From NCBI GenBank assembly GCA_030015575.1, contig CM057347.1, positions 505,923,176 to 505,987,175 on the forward strand: DNA of 64,000 nucleotides. The letters are read 5' to 3'. This document shows, one piece after another, positions 10,419-23,372 of this stretch; position 1 is the first letter of the stretch; each line of letters starts with the position of its first letter. The position numbers and the translations under genes were made by a program. This DNA is from Agapanthus africanus. Taxonomy: Eukaryota; Streptophyta; Magnoliopsida; Asparagales; Amaryllidaceae. The notes beneath the pieces were generated by a model, which saw only the letters and a list, made by a program, of their open reading frames with translations, had not been told where the DNA came from and made no database searches.

Positions 10419-13377
10419 TGTCACGCCCCGCTTCCCAGAGTACGCAAGATTGGGCACGTGACATAGCCAACCATGCTACCTGTGGGTAGGAAGTATCCAT
10501 CCACAGTCACATTACGGTTGTAGAGATATCAAGAACGAGATAAATAAACTATCTAACACATGTCCAAATCCATAATGATAAGAGTCAATGAAAAATAAAT
10601 GCGGAAGCAAATGATCCAATATAATAAATAAACAGTATGTCCCATAATGCGGTATCGCACCTGGAAATAAAATGCAATAAATGAACTAACCACTGCGGAA
10701 CTCATAAATCAGCCTGCTGGCTGAAGTACTCCTGCTCGGTCAGCGACAGTGGTAAAGAATCTGGGCCATGCAAAACCCAGACGTCAGCGCGTCATGTCAA
10801 CCAATAATATAATATAAACATGGTAATAACCAATGCAGGTATGAACATGAATAAAGCAGTACTAAGAAATAACAGCGCAGGGTAATGTGCAGTGGTAACT
10901 AAACTGTCCTATCAGGTTTCTACTCTATAGTCTTTGAAATCAATTGATGAATCGTCGATGTAACTCAATAGTATCCCGTGCGTGCCCGGGACCACGGTCA
11001 AGACCCTCGGGGCTGAATCCGAGACGTGCCGCTAGGCAGTAATAGGTAGCAGGATGGGCGAGTGATGTCAGCATCATCACTCCGGGGCTGGCCGAGCCCG
11101 TAAGACTGATCAGAACAGGTATCGAACTGTTGAGTTACAAGTCGGTTTCACCTTTGATTTCCCCATACCCCCAAGTTATGCATGTCAGGTCAGGTATTCA
11201 GTAGTCAAGGACTAATGCCAACACAGGATCAGGTAACAGGTCAGGTTTGTCTGGATAGACAACAGGAATGGTCCAGGAGGACCCCAAGTCAGGTTTGTTG
11301 GCATTAGGCATGAGATCAGGTAATCAGTCAGGTCGTGGTACAACAGGTTGAGTCGGTATGTATATATATGTCATGTGTAGCAGGGTCAGGCCAATATGTA
11401 ATGCAATCGAGTATGTGCTCACGACAGGTATACAATCGAATAAGGAACAACAGCAGGAATAAAGTAAATAACAATAACGGTTCACTTAATCACAATGGTA
11501 CATGAATATGATGCAGTTCTATTACATTAACAGGTTCGAGCACCCGTGGGGTGCACTAATCACAGGGTAGCGCAATATCAATAACAGGAAGTAATGAAGC
11601 TATATGAAATTAAAACTAAAGCATAAGTAATCGTCACATGGATGATCTAACAATTAAAAGCAAGGACGATTTAAATGATTAGTTAGTTAAAAGCATGGAT
11701 TAATAGCAGACCACTTAAATTCACGAAGCTACTATACTGATTTAATGTCAAGGAGAAATGCAACCGTCAATTCTAGTCATACTGTACTATCGATATCACC
11801 GTCATTGTGCTGTTGTACTATATAATATGATATTCAACTGCATAGCAAGACTAAATCTTGTATGCTAGCATGTTAGAGCAAGTATTCGGATACTTGCCTC
11901 GACGGTTTCGCAAACCGGAAAGCACGGATGCAATGTCGGCAGAAAACACGAGACGGGTGCACGGGCCACGGATCGAGTCCTAACAGCGAACAGCGGGACC
12001 ACACGGACCAGAGTACTTCGCTGGAGCGTCGGGTCCAAACGACGGCACGGCCGGAATCCGGCGAAAGTCAAAAAGGCGACGAAGTTAGCAAAACACGATA
12101 TACGTAAACAAGGACCAGCGAGAGGGGGTATAACATTAATAGAAAGATAGAGGTATGCTTACAGGGAAGAACCAGGGGCAACCACGACAGGTTCGACGGC
12201 GATGGGGCGCCGGCGGCGAGGAACAGTGGCGCGGCAAGGGTTTGAGGTGGCTGGATCGGGGTGCAGCGAGTAGGGGGGAGGTTCTAGCCTGGCCCGGGTT
12301 GCAGGGAGGAGAGGAGGTGGTCGTCGGTGTGCTGGCGACGACGAGGGGGTCGACGGTGTCCCTTTTCCGGCGAACTAGAGGGTTAGGTGATGGGGGTTGG
12401 GCTCGGGTTGGTGGTGGTCCGGCGAGGGGAGGAGGAAGAAGACGACGAGGTCGGGACGAGGATGAAGGGAGGAAGGCCTTGGCGTCATCGGCGATGAGAG
12501 GCGGCGGCGACGGCGAGATCTGCGGCTGGTGGTGGCGTCGGGGGGTTGGGTTGCAGGCGCGGAAGGCTGGAGAAGAGGAGGAGGAGGAGGGGATGCTGCC
12601 GAGGCCGAGGAGGCGATGAAGACGGTGGTGGTGGTGTTGTCGCGGGGAGATCGGCGGTGACGGCTCGTGGTGGCTAGGGTTAGGGTTCGGGGTTCTCGTG
12701 GGGTTTTTCTGTGAGGACGAGGAAGTAGGAAAAAATAAAGGGATAGAGAGAGAGAAGATTGTTAGAGAGAGAGAGAGATTTTAGAGAGAGAGAGAGATAG
12801 AAAGATAGAGAGAGGGTGAGGATAGGGGGCCCACGAGAAAGAGGCTCGTGATTGGCGGAGGGTAAGGGACAGTTTAAAAAATTTAAAGATTAAGTGTGAT
12901 TTATTCGTTGTAAATAGGAACAGAAATATATTATAAACCGTTTTAGATTATTTAATTAAATGGGCTTTTCGGCGCTAAATGAAACATTTCCAAATCGCGC
13001 CCGGGTTGCGCCCAAATGTTTCAAATTCAAATTATAGGATTTTAAGCGAGTTCCAAATTTTGAAAAGAGGTGTTTTATGATTAAAATGCATGCCCCCAAG
13101 TCGGACACTTGCACTCGCGCGTAGCCATCCAAACTTGCCCGTTTAGCCGAACGGGAAGAAATCTCGACACGCGGACGCTACCACGCGACTAGTGGCGACG
13201 AGTAGGCCAATATGGATATTTTTAATTTCATTTTAGGTGTTAAAATTTGTTATGTGCCAAAATGACTTAACCGGTTAAAATTTAGCAATAAACACCAAAC
13301 AATCAGGATAATTGGAATGAGCAATATAAAACACTCAACTAGCAATAGAAATAGTATTATTGGGCTCGGGTGTTACA
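10419..13377 (-). repeat. 5' LTR of the reverse chromovirus
   Basis: 2959 bp. Nearly identical to 3687-6649. Differences seen by eye include 10438 (AGAG versus AGAT), CTGCGG versus CTGCAG near 10695, and a shorter GA-run near 12760. The low divergence marks a recent insertion. The open frames at 11865-12071 and 12155-12619 are copies of those in the other LTR. Confidence 0.92.
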
Positions 13378-13382
13378 CTATC

Positions 13383-14534
13383 AATACGTAATGACTTGAC
13401 ATGAACACTTAACATGAATACATGAACAATTGACTTGAATATTTGAAGTCGACTCGATACTTGAATTGCACTCTCTTATGTATTCATGGATTTGGGCAAG
13501 ACTTGTAATTTTAATCACAGACTTATATACACGGGGTGTTAGGGTAGTTTGAGTATGAATCTAACGGAATCTCATGAGTCCCATTAATACAAATCATGTT
13601 GCTGTGGTACCGGGCTGAAACGGTACAAATCATGTTGTTGTGGTACCGGGCTGAAATGGTACAAATCATGTTGCTGTGGTACCGGGCTGAAACGGTACAA
13701 ATCACGAATTCACCAATGAGGGCCCGTATTTCCAAGCCCCTGGATGATAGCCTGTTGGGTTTGGAATACTTCAATAACAATTGAAGTCCCGCTATTTTGG
13801 GCCCGTGATTCTTTGCCCATGGACGATGGCCTTGAGTTCGAGAATACTCTTGAGATTGGTTGGCATTCACACTTGAACTCACGTTAGTTAAATTTACCCT
13901 TTTAGAGACCTTTTAGGACACTTGCATTCAGTTCATTATACCTACACTTCACGGTTATGCTATACTTGTTTACTATGCTTATGTTATATTGCCATGCTTA
14001 TATAGTTGTCATTAACATTATCATGGTATACTTGTTCATGTTTTATTTCCATTCATACTATATCACATGTCACCTTGTATATTCATTTATATACTTTCAC
14101 ATCTCACATTTCTTGGGATCCTACCGAGCGCAAGTTCGCTGATGGGCATTCCACCCATCTTTCTTTATTTCTTGAAATGTTTGTCAGGTGACATTGAGAC
14201 GGAGAAGATAGAAGTGGTCGAAAAAGAGTACAACCTGTTTGTATAAAAAACAGACGTATAGTTTCATTCAGCTTTTCATTTCATTTCACCTTATTTATGT
14301 ATACCTCCTTGTTAAGGCTTATCATGTTATATATCTTGTATTCAGATATTTTGTCTACTATGAATCATGAATGTAATAAATCAGAGTTGGATTTCATTTT
14401 TTTGTTTGTTCTTGTTACTTTATGTTACTTATAGACGCTTAGCGTATTTATTTCGAGAAATGGCCTTCTCGGAATAAATACATCGCGGGCTTGTCACATT
14501 ATCATTTCCATCTACTGGGAAGCGGGGCGTGACA
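13383..14534 (+). mobile_element. Tekay-like solo LTR, copy 1, right part
   Basis: Continuation of the LTR begun at 1566 after the nested chromovirus, ending GGGAAGCGGGGCGTGACA at 14534 next to the ACTTA duplication. It contains the family stretch CCTACCGAGCGCAAGTTCGC (14121-14140) and, near the end, GACGCTTAGCGTATTTATTTC. Both have counterparts in the LTR ending at 62776. No gene. Confidence 0.85.
13589..13699 (+). repeat. Three copies of a 36-bp direct repeat
   Basis: The unit contains AATCATGTTGCTGTGGTACC followed by GGGCTGAAACGGTAC, repeated three times head to tail with one or two changes per copy (GCTG/GTTG, AACGG/AATGG). It lies inside the Tekay-like LTR copy 1. Confidence 0.9.
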
Positions 14535-14539
14535 ACTTA

Positions 14540-15182
14540 GGGGTCATCTATTCCCAGTTTAATGACTTAGGGGTCATCTGTTCCCAGTTTAACGATTTAG
14601 AGGTCTATTGGATCGGAGTTTAGAATTTTGGGGTAGGGGTCGGCATCAGCATTGCTAACACTGAAGCACAAATGCCAGGAGCAATTCATCATTTGCCTTT
14701 ACCTGTTGGGGAGCGATGGCTTGGGAGACAGGTTTAGGTCCCTATCCCCTAAGGCTTTTCCATTTTATGAGCCGTAAGGGTCCCATAAAAGCATTTTCTC
14801 CCTACGAGTCAAAAGGATCCCGTAGGTGTATTTTCTCCTTAGGAGTCGTACGGACCCCCAAGTGTGTTTTTCCTTTATGAGTCGTAAGGATCCCACGAAG
14901 GTGTTTTCTTACGAGTCGAGAGGATCTCGTAAGTTTCGTTCTCCTCATGTATCGTGAGGACACATGAGTGGGTCTTCCCAAATGGAGCATAATTCAAAGG
15001 GCGGAGACCAGCCGCTGGACTGGTGATTGCGGTGGGGTATAGGTATGATGAGAATTATTTGAACCCATGGATTGTATACGGTAGTCAGTTCGGGGACCAA
15101 CCGTAGGGCTGGGAGAATTTTGGGATTTTGTTGGCGTCGGCATCGCTGCACTAGAATATGGAACCGGGAGCGACTCATCAGT
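14540..15182 (-). mobile_element. Reverse Tat-type 3' region, continued
   Basis: Resumes the element interrupted at 1565. Its reverse complement matches 45890-46640 of the gag-only element: two CCCAGTTTAA repeats, a GCAATGCAG/GGAGCAA cassette (14640-14700), the terminal hairpin and stem-loop array, then GGTCTTCCCAAATGGAGC and the tract around GGATTGTATACGGTAGTC. Similarity ends at about 15182. No gag is seen further right, so the element is truncated or displaced. Confidence 0.75.
14763..14967 (-). repeat. Stem-loop array G (reverse orientation)
   Basis: Six stem-loops with different stems and related loops. Examples: TTTTATGAG with CCCATAAAA around CCGTAAGGGT (14763-14790), CTTACGAG with CTCGTAAG around TCGAGAGGAT (14908-14933, perfect 8 bp), and CTCATGT with ACATGAG (14944-14967). 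Others are decayed. The reverse complements of the loops are the ACCCTTACGG and TCCTCTCGA types of the forward arrays. A flanking dyad at 14719-14754 matches the conserved hairpin that follows the forward arrays. Confidence 0.8.
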
Positions 15183-15247
15183 AACGGCTATCCAGGTATT
15201 GAGCGAAAAGAAGGCCGACGAGCAAACTCATTCGAACCTTTACTGAG

Positions 15248-17535
15248 TGTAAATCCCCAATTCCGTGTATATATTTTTCGTATTTTTTTCAGAATTTTCT
15301 TAGAATTTTTGCACATTTTAAAATGTATTTTTAATTATTTTATTTATTAAATTAGTTCCCGCGACTCATCCCCTGCGACCTCGCCTCATCTCTAACAACT
15401 CGATCTCCCTCTCTCTCTTAATCTCTTTCTCTATCTTTCTTCATCTCTCTCATTTTCCCCACTTCCTTTCCCTCTCAAACCCGACCTTAGCCACCATCGC
15501 CGGAGCTTACCCCTCCGTCAAGCTCTCCTCCACCTCACCGACGAGCCTTCTCCTCCGACCATCCCCATCACCTCCTCTTCTCCACAACACCAAGCCCATA
15601 CCAACTGCACCCACTTTCTCCTCGTCGTCCTCCCGATGCCACCTCTTCGTCGCTGCTCGTGTCACCAACATCGCTGCCTGCACCACCCCCGGAACTCCGC
15701 TGCAACTCACCGCCGTGCCACAGCCTCCGTGCTCACCTCTGCATCATGCCGAGCCCCCCAAACTTCTCACCCGAGCCACTGCAAACCCGCCGGCAACCCA
15801 CTACCCCGTTGCCGCCGCCACTGCAAACCCACTGCCCCATGCCGTCGCCACGCCATTGCCGTCGCCGCGAGCCACCGCCGAGCTCGGCATTTCATCGAGC
15901 ACTCAAGCTCGTCACTGTTTTTGTACCGTGCCTTGCTCGTGCGTGCGTCGAGACTATGCCATCCGTTGTCGTTCACTGCCGTGTTGTCGTCTACCGTCTA
16001 AGGCAAGAGAAATCCCATCTCTTGCTAGTCATGCTATTATATTTTATAGATTAATGCTAATGTTAGGTAATTATAAATAGATATGTATATATACGTGTGT
16101 GTGTGTGGGTATATACATTTATATATCTAAATGACGTTAAGTAATAAATCGAACACTTATACTTGAGCCATCATGTTGATAGTAATGAATCGAGCCCAAC
16201 TTGGTTGGTTAGCCCGAATTGATGTCATTTAGAATTTATATGAATTAATTATCGTTTGTTGGTTAAGGAAATCGTGTGTTTTCGACCGATTACCAAACAC
16301 TACCCTAGGTATTTGATGCGAACTATAAACCAAAACATATCTTATTATGGCGGAATTTATGGCCCATGAATCCCTTTAATGATAATAAAAAACTTGTAAG
16401 AATTTGAGGGAAAAATATTGACTTCATCACTATGAATGATACCTCCGTCTAGTTACATCAAATCTGAAACTTTACCGCGCATGTTGATTTATTAAAATCA
16501 TTGTAAATTAAATACAAATCAAAACCTGATGTTCTAGGGTTCTTATCGAAGCCGATTCGATAATCTAGAACCCTCTACAGTTTACCCTCCACTACTAATA
16601 GGCCACTGTAACGAGAATTGGCTGGGAATGCGGCGCTGGACTGCAGTCCGGGGCAACATTCTACGAGAATACCTGAATTTAAGCACCTGTACATACTTAC
16701 ATATAACTGAAAATGCATGGAGTCATATATATCCGCGTAGATAATTTAGTTATCTAACATATGGATCTAGTCTCGTTCATTTTCATAGTCGTTTGATATT
16801 TAGTTTGTATTTTAGAATGTCGACGTGTTCTGCAGTTTCTGCAGCGACATTTCTTACCCCTTCACATTAAACAGGACATAACTTCTAGTACGGAAAAGAT
16901 ATTGTTAATACAATTGATGCGTTGGAAACCTAACAGATAGAACTAGGTTTTATTCAACTGGGGAAACACCTGAATCTGAACACAATCTGTAGTAAACCAT
17001 GTCCAAATTTGGACTTTCAGTTCTGAAACTGGAATTCCAGCAACTGATTGCTGATTTAAAATGATGATAAGTACCTAACCTGAATTCCGTTTGACATGAA
17101 ACTAATTATACTGCTTAGAAAATCAAGTTCAATTCGTACGCCTTTTATATTATTTTGGTCAATTCTATACATGTGATTTATGGTAAATTTTGAAAGTCAT
17201 ATGTTATTGGGTGCCATAATTTAGTGAATATCTGTTCAGTGCATTTTTGCCTATTTTTGTGCTTGCTTTATAACTTCTGCACAGTGATCGTTTACATTGA
17301 AACCTAGAGACTGTTGTGCATTGTCGATATATAAGTATCAGCGATTGTGTTGTGACAAGTACGAAAGTGATATTGATAAGTGGAAACGTAATTGAAAGTG
17401 AAAGCGATACGTATTTGTTCACAACCTATCTAATACTTGAATACATATTATAACCTGGGGAATGGGGAAATCAAGGTGGAATTGAACTCATATTTAGCGA
17501 GGTACAGTGATTTAGAGGATGATCATTCTATATTA

Positions 17536-17584
<49 letters not shown>

Positions 17585-18232
17585 ATATAGACATTAGGTC
17601 ATGGGCCTAGCGGCACGGCTGCAGGGTTATGTCCCGGGCAACAGTGGACCATAGTCTCGGGTATGCATGAGACCCTTGTTAAACGCCAGCATCCTTTCCA
17701 CCAATTGATTTCATTGACTTAGTGACTATTAAGTAGTGATATACGCATTGCCTGGTTTACTGACATGATACTTATATCGCACTGTTCATATTCAAATGAT
17801 GTTCATTATTCTCATGTTCTGTATTCTGTTGCACCTTTCATGTTTAATAGTATTGTACCCATCATATATATTTATTGCTATATGTGTCGCCCTGATGCTC
17901 AGAGGACGAAGTGGACCCAGTCAAGGAGCAGGACCTGCCATTCGAGATCGCGAAGGTCTAGACCGCAACATCAGCGCCATTCCTTTTTGCTTTAACCACA
18001 TTGATTTCGTTGGTTAGTTATTTCATACTGCAAAATAAATGTATCTCAAACTCTTTTATTGTGATGTAATAAAGTTTTGAATTGTGATTTCCTTTACCCC
18101 AGTACTGTTTACTAACTACCATGTAATGCTAGAAGCTGAAGTATGACTACGACGGGATTATTCTCTGACCGTAGGAGCATGGCTGGCCTAGTCACCCCTC
18201 ATATTCCGTATTTTGGGAAGCGGGGCATGACA
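15248..18232 (+). mobile_element. Tekay-like solo LTR, copy 2
   Basis: Starts TGTAAATCCCCAATTCCGTG and ends TTTTGGGAAGCGGGGCATGACA (2985 bp), with the 5-bp duplication CTGAG at 15243-15247 and 18233-18237. A single LTR between duplications makes it a solo LTR. It includes a C-rich block (15360-16010) with overlapping open frames in several phases, as expected of base composition, not of genes. An (AT)n run lies at 17541-17589. The end sequence links it to LTR copies 1 and 3. Confidence 0.88.
17541..17589. repeat. (AT)n microsatellite
   Basis: About 49 bp of alternating A and T with one interruption, inside the Tekay-like solo LTR copy 2. Similar (AT)n runs occur at 19685-19709 and 61909-61958. 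Confidence 0.95.
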
Positions 18233-18237
18233 CTGAG

Positions 18238-19139
18238 CCTGTCAGTGATAATCTCTATACAGTCCGGTCTATTCGTCTAAGAGTATCACATATCGAGTCT
18301 AGGGGGTGGATAAAGTCAAACCCCTAATAACGCGATATTTCGTGTCGGTATGAAGCTCATCACCAACTGAGAAACTACTGATCCAGATCAGTAATTCTCG
18401 TCTACCTTGGCCAAGTATTTCTAGTGATGGTCACCCGTGCACCGGGCGACATCAACCCCCAATACCGGGAGAGACGAATCCCCGACGATCCGCTCATTGC
18501 TTTCATGTGGCTCGGGACTGTACCCAACTAAAACGTGTTTGCATGACTCCTTTAAGCTATAGTAGGGTAGCAATCAAAGCACAGTGGGAACTCACACGAG
18601 ACAAATGACGATCTCAGGCCGACAGACTAACCTGTACTCATGTCACCTAAGAACTGCTATCTGACAATTGGTATAATACCATCTAGCATGTTCTCGGCGA
18701 GTCTGTCTAGTGTACTCATAACCCAATGAGCACATGTATACTATCTTAGGTGACTAACTGACACCAATGGCTTGTGAGACCGGCCACCGCCTCTTGTCGA
18801 GATCTCGAAAAGTATACACTAGTCTACTCCGGAGTATCGATGCCCAGTCTCGATACTCGCTCTATTAGGGACATTTAAAGATGTGCTTATAGACCACTGA
18901 GCTCCCACGTATATGATCGCCATCATAATGCTCATAGTCAAGCAAGAATCATATGGGCTCTATCAATATGTAATAGTGATCTGTAATACCACATAATGCA
19001 TGTACATGATGATAGAGACAAACCAGATAGCATACTATCATCTTAAGTAAGACCATTCTACCCGTATAGGTCATTCCTCAATCATCACAATCGCATGCCT
19101 GTGATTACAATAATTGACTTGAGGGAACTATAGCCAACA
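18238..19139 (-). mobile_element. Probable copia-type LTR, reverse orientation, partial
   Basis: On the minus strand the right end reads AAGTGGGAGAT then TGTTGGCTATAGTTCCCTC. A purine tract of this form next to TGTTGG is typical of plant copia elements, and the 19140-19160 sequence fits a region just upstream of a 3' LTR. The other end of the LTR is not defined; some of 15183-15247 may belong to it. No second LTR copy is found to the right. No gene. Confidence 0.45.
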
Positions 19140-22100
19140 ATCTCCCACTTGCACTTAAGGCTAATTATTGCGGTGTCACATACTCACAGCCCGTGTGATA
19201 CCGAACACCCAACTTCTCTACTAATCAGTCTCGCAAAGCCCGTTTGTGAAACTATTGTTTTCGAGAAATAGCCTCAGTGAGTGGATCCGCTCTAATGTTT
19301 CTATATTTATCTCTCTATATCTCAACTTCATGGAGAAAGACTATCTCCCGAAATAAGTGATACCGGTCATAGAATTTGTCTGGATATCTGATGGGTCCCA
19401 ATTCACAAATGAACTCCAAATCCAACAAACTTCTTAGACCGTATCATCCATTGAATTTAATCAGTATTCTGCGCCATACCTTCCTCAGTATCCGCTTGGG
19501 CCACCTGTCCAACATACTGCCCCTCAAAAGAGGGAAAACTATAACTCTGACAGTCACTCTGTCATCCAGGTCATCTTGGAAGCTTAAAATGATAACCGCC
19601 TCCTGAAGGAGGCTGCCGTTACCATTTACCAAGAACATCCACTTATGTTCATAACCGCTTCCCAACGTTTCTCCAGGATTGGATTAATATATATATATAT
19701 ATATATATGCTTATTGCAGCCAGTGCAAAAGCAATATCTGATATGGAACTTGACATTTCTTGATTAACTCAATTGCCTAAGCAAGTGATATGCCAATTAT
19801 GCAAATCCCTCTCCTCATCAGTCTAGAAGACATCTCTTTAGAGAGGGTGACTCCATCACCTGCGGGTACACCACCACGCCAGGAGTCGTCCATTCTAAAA
19901 CACTTTTAGAATAGTGTCAAGTACCCAAATTGGGACACTTCCCAAATCTAGATCTAAAACCATACATCCAGTGACTAAAATTCCTGATATTTTATCCAGA
20001 TCATATGTAGAGAAACACCTTGTGACAACCACAGTATAACCGATCGTAGTATAGAAAGATCACTTCCTATCAAGAGCATGTCATCCAAATACCAGGGCAT
20101 CACTTCCTACTACCTTTTTATCAGGTCCATCTGTTGTTCTGATGAAGTCAAATTCTACGACTGTCACATCAAAACTAGACGATCTATCTCCGCTATACTT
20201 GTTTAGTCTATAAATAGACATAAGCTACTTGCCCGCCATGCTTCCGCTGCTCCCACTGACTACAACAACCCTCTGGCAGAGTCATATACACGTGCACTTC
20301 TAAAACTAATTTAGAACGATGTTATACTCATCCTCCTGCCAGATCTCATAGTCTAGAACAACAGTAGTGGAAAGTTTGGGTAATCAAAAACCTCCATGTC
20401 ACCGTTTTTTAGGAAACCGAAGTACCTCTCATGTGGCCGAGGTTACCCACCAAATCTGCGAAGTGGCTAATGGATTGTCGAATCCAATTGAATTTTTAGG
20501 TTATACTAAATTTTCAGTAATCGTTTGTGGTTCTGGAATCACTTCCAGTTCTACCATACTCCCACTAATGTTTTCTGAAAAAAAATTATTTTACTAAAAA
20601 TGTGGCAAGTCAAGAACAATATAACTATTGATCTTCCAAATGGTAGAATGTTAACCTTCATCAAAGCCCGGGAAAACCCATAAACTGCCATTACTACAAC
20701 ATGCCTAGAGTTTATCCGGATTCTGGTTAAGTATAAGCCGGACAACTCCATATACCTTAACATTGTTAAGATATGAATCCATTCTATATCCAATATAGAA
20801 ACAAAGGCACTAATTTAATTGGAACCAGATTAAAAAAACAAGCAACTGTTTTCAGTGCATATCAACTAAATGGAAGAAGGCTAAGCAGCATTACTCATCA
20901 AGGAGCGTACTCTTGGATGAGTAACCTGAGAGAGAAACAAGTTCTCAAATATATTACTTACAACGGAATACCTAGCATAAATATCTACACCTTCGATCAC
21001 TCTGAAGGATCCTGACACTTGCAACATATGGTTCTTTACTTTATTCTTATACCTATAACGTCTCAAAATTTGGACCCTGTATTTCAACGAAATATTTATC
21101 TAAGACCAGAGATGTCATAAGTAAATGGAATATAGTACAAGTACCAACCCCTTTGTCCTAACGGACATCGGACAACATACAATATTTTGTATAAGTACTC
21201 TGAGTTTAATAACTCAAATCCTGTGCGTCGTAGGTTGAAAACTGTGCTATGGCTAAGAAGAATTACACCGCTGTTGAATGCACCTTACTTAACCATTAAC
21301 TGATTTAGGTAAATGCCATAGACATAATTTCAAAAAGTTATATCTCACTTTATAAAATAAACGTACAGATATATCAGTTTGAAATTGGTGCATAACAACG
21401 GATATTCAAAACCAAATATTTACGGTTAGGCAAAACCCAGGTGATTTCCTCAAATATCACCAATTACAAAGAATTCTGATATATTGAGAATCTAATCACC
21501 CAATTCCCAATATCTTACTCCCGCTCAGTATCTGTAACGCCATACAGATTTGAGAATCAAGTCTGGTAAATACATACCCTGGAGTCAAAATCTAATTGGG
21601 AAAACAGTTTTCAATTAACATCGCACAGTAAAACTGAAACATGAAACTGTTTCAAAGGGGTGGCCGGGTATTCCTCGTAATGCCTCTTCCACTGTTCAGA
21701 TTCATGAGAGTAACCGTATATTTTCTTGCCCTCAATCCAATCTCTTTATATGTCTTTACTTTTCACCTTCTGTACACCATACTTAGGCTAATTGGTTTTC
21801 TTCCTTCCCTACCTTTCGGCACCAGCCTAAGGTTTGGAAAAAGACTATCCAATAAGCTTAATGGGTGTACTCTACTAATGCCAGGAGCCCTCGCAACCTG
21901 AGAGAAGGTAAAGAAAAAGACAACCGAATAATCTTATTCAATTTCTCCAGAACCGAAAACCATTCTCGAACTGAAACAAATTCTTTCGAGTTCGTATGTA
22001 ACTATTCGATGGCATATCCAAGCAATATGGATCTTCGTAGTGATACGGAGTTTCCTGGAGAAATGCAAAGGGGAAGTAGGAGTGACAATGATATACGCGG

Positions 22101-22550
22101 CTTCGCCATGAATGATAGCAGTCGCAATTTCCTTTGCCCCTACTCTAATCCCTTTATATGACTTTACTTATTACCTTCTGTACACCTTACTTAGGTTAAT
22201 TGGTTTTCTTCATTTCCCTACCTTTCGGCACCTGCTTATAGTTTGGAAGAAGACTATCCAATAAGCGTAATAGGTGTACTCTCCTAACACTAGGAGCCCT
22301 CACAACCTGAGAGAAGGTAAAGAGAAAAGACATCTGAATTATCCTATTCAATTTCTCCAGAACCAGAATCCATCCTCGAAAAGAAACAAGTTTATGTGAC
22401 TTCGTATGTAACTATACAATGAAATATCCAAGCAATATGGATCTTTGTAGTGATACGGAGTGTTCTGAAAAAATGCAAAGGGAAAATATGAGCGGCAGGA
22501 ATATATGCGACTATGACAATCCAAAAGCCAAAGTGTTTTAAGAAGGTTCG
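19140..22550 (-). mobile_element. Non-coding sequence, probably interior of the reverse copia-type element
   Basis: About 3.4 kb of moderately AT-rich DNA with only short, unconvincing open frames. It lies on the internal side of the copia-like LTR end at 19139. No gag, integrase, RT or RNase H motif is visible on either strand, so it is either a non-autonomous element body or heavily decayed. It contains an (AT)n run at 19685-19709 and a tandem duplication at 21727-22510. Confidence 0.3.
21727..22510. repeat. Diverged tandem duplication, ~410 bp
   Basis: Sequence from about 21727 (CTCTTTATATG...CTTCTGTACACC) recurs from about 22136 with an offset of 408-410 bp. Shared landmarks are CCTACCTTTCGGCACC, GACTATCCAATAAGC, CAACCTGAGAGAAGG, AATTTCTCCAGAACC and CCAAGCAATATGGATCTT. 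The copies differ by many substitutions and small indels, so the duplication is not recent. Confidence 0.85.
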
Positions 22551-23372
22551 GTTAACTTGATTCATGAGTTTTAGTTTAGGGTCAGGTCATGGTCGCTGCC
22601 AAAGAGAGAGAGAAAAGAAACACTCAGCGTGCACTCTAACCTAGATTAGATTGGTTAATCACTTTATCTAATCAAGATGGCTCCCGCTATTTCCTCGAAT
22701 TCTCCTTCAAACCCTAAAAGGAGAATTAGTCGGGATCATCTGAAAATCACCCGAGGAGTAACACCTACTCATCATTGGGAATCGAGACCCAACTATCATC
22801 GCATGATAATTTGATGGAAGCCACTCATGTCACCACACTTCAGAAGGTATGCGCATGCCCGGCAAGTTTCCTGTATATTTGAAACTCCCGATGTGGTTTT
22901 TGTCCCTAACGATTTATGGCCTTGACTAGGTCAACATATTATAAACCGCTAGTCAAGTTTAACCCGTCATTATCCAAGATTAATTTAGACCTACCTGCAT
23001 ATACATTTGACTAGGTCAAAATGGTTATGTGACTGTCCTAAATAATCGCAACACCCGCAACAAACAAGCACCACTCAGCTATCGAACACTGCGTCTTGAC
23101 TTGGTCAAAACACGCAGCACGAATACTAAGTAACACTTGTAAGAAATGACGGAGGGCTACAGCTGGATTTTTGGCGAAAAACCCTTTAACGTAATGAACT
23201 TGATATTGTTGAAGGAACCTGGTTAGTTTTGAAAAAGAAGTGGTTTAAGCTCCGCATTTATAAAATGAGCGGTTTTGTAGAAAATCATGGTTTTGAAGAA
23301 AACCGAGTAGTTTATAGTCACGTAAACTTTTGCCAAAGAGGTCACTCCATGTGAAGGGATCTCGGCTCTTTC
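22551..23372. other. Unassigned non-coding stretch
   Basis: No gene, LTR end or recognisable domain. The motif TTGACTAGGTCAA or a close variant occurs several times at 22920-23110, which may be a decayed short repeat. Confidence 0.4.

Larger units (their letters stand above)
3687..13377 (-). mobile_element. Reverse-oriented chromovirus (Tekay/Del type), complete ends, damaged interior
   Basis: The element has two LTRs of about 2.96 kb (TGTAACACCCGAGCCC to CTGGGAAGCGGGGCGTGACA on the minus strand) and 5-bp target duplications CTATC at 3682-3686 and 13378-13382. The internal part is only 3.77 kb, against more than 5 kb expected of autonomous chromoviruses, owing to deletions in gag-protease and RT. 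RT thumb, RNase H, integrase and chromodomain similarity assign it to the chromovirus branch of Ty3/gypsy. It sits inside a Tekay-like solo LTR. Confidence 0.92.

Noticed and set aside
15636..16080. Three overlapping Pro/Ala/Arg-rich open frames
   Set aside because: All lie in a C-rich block of a solo LTR and overlap in different phases; composition explains them.
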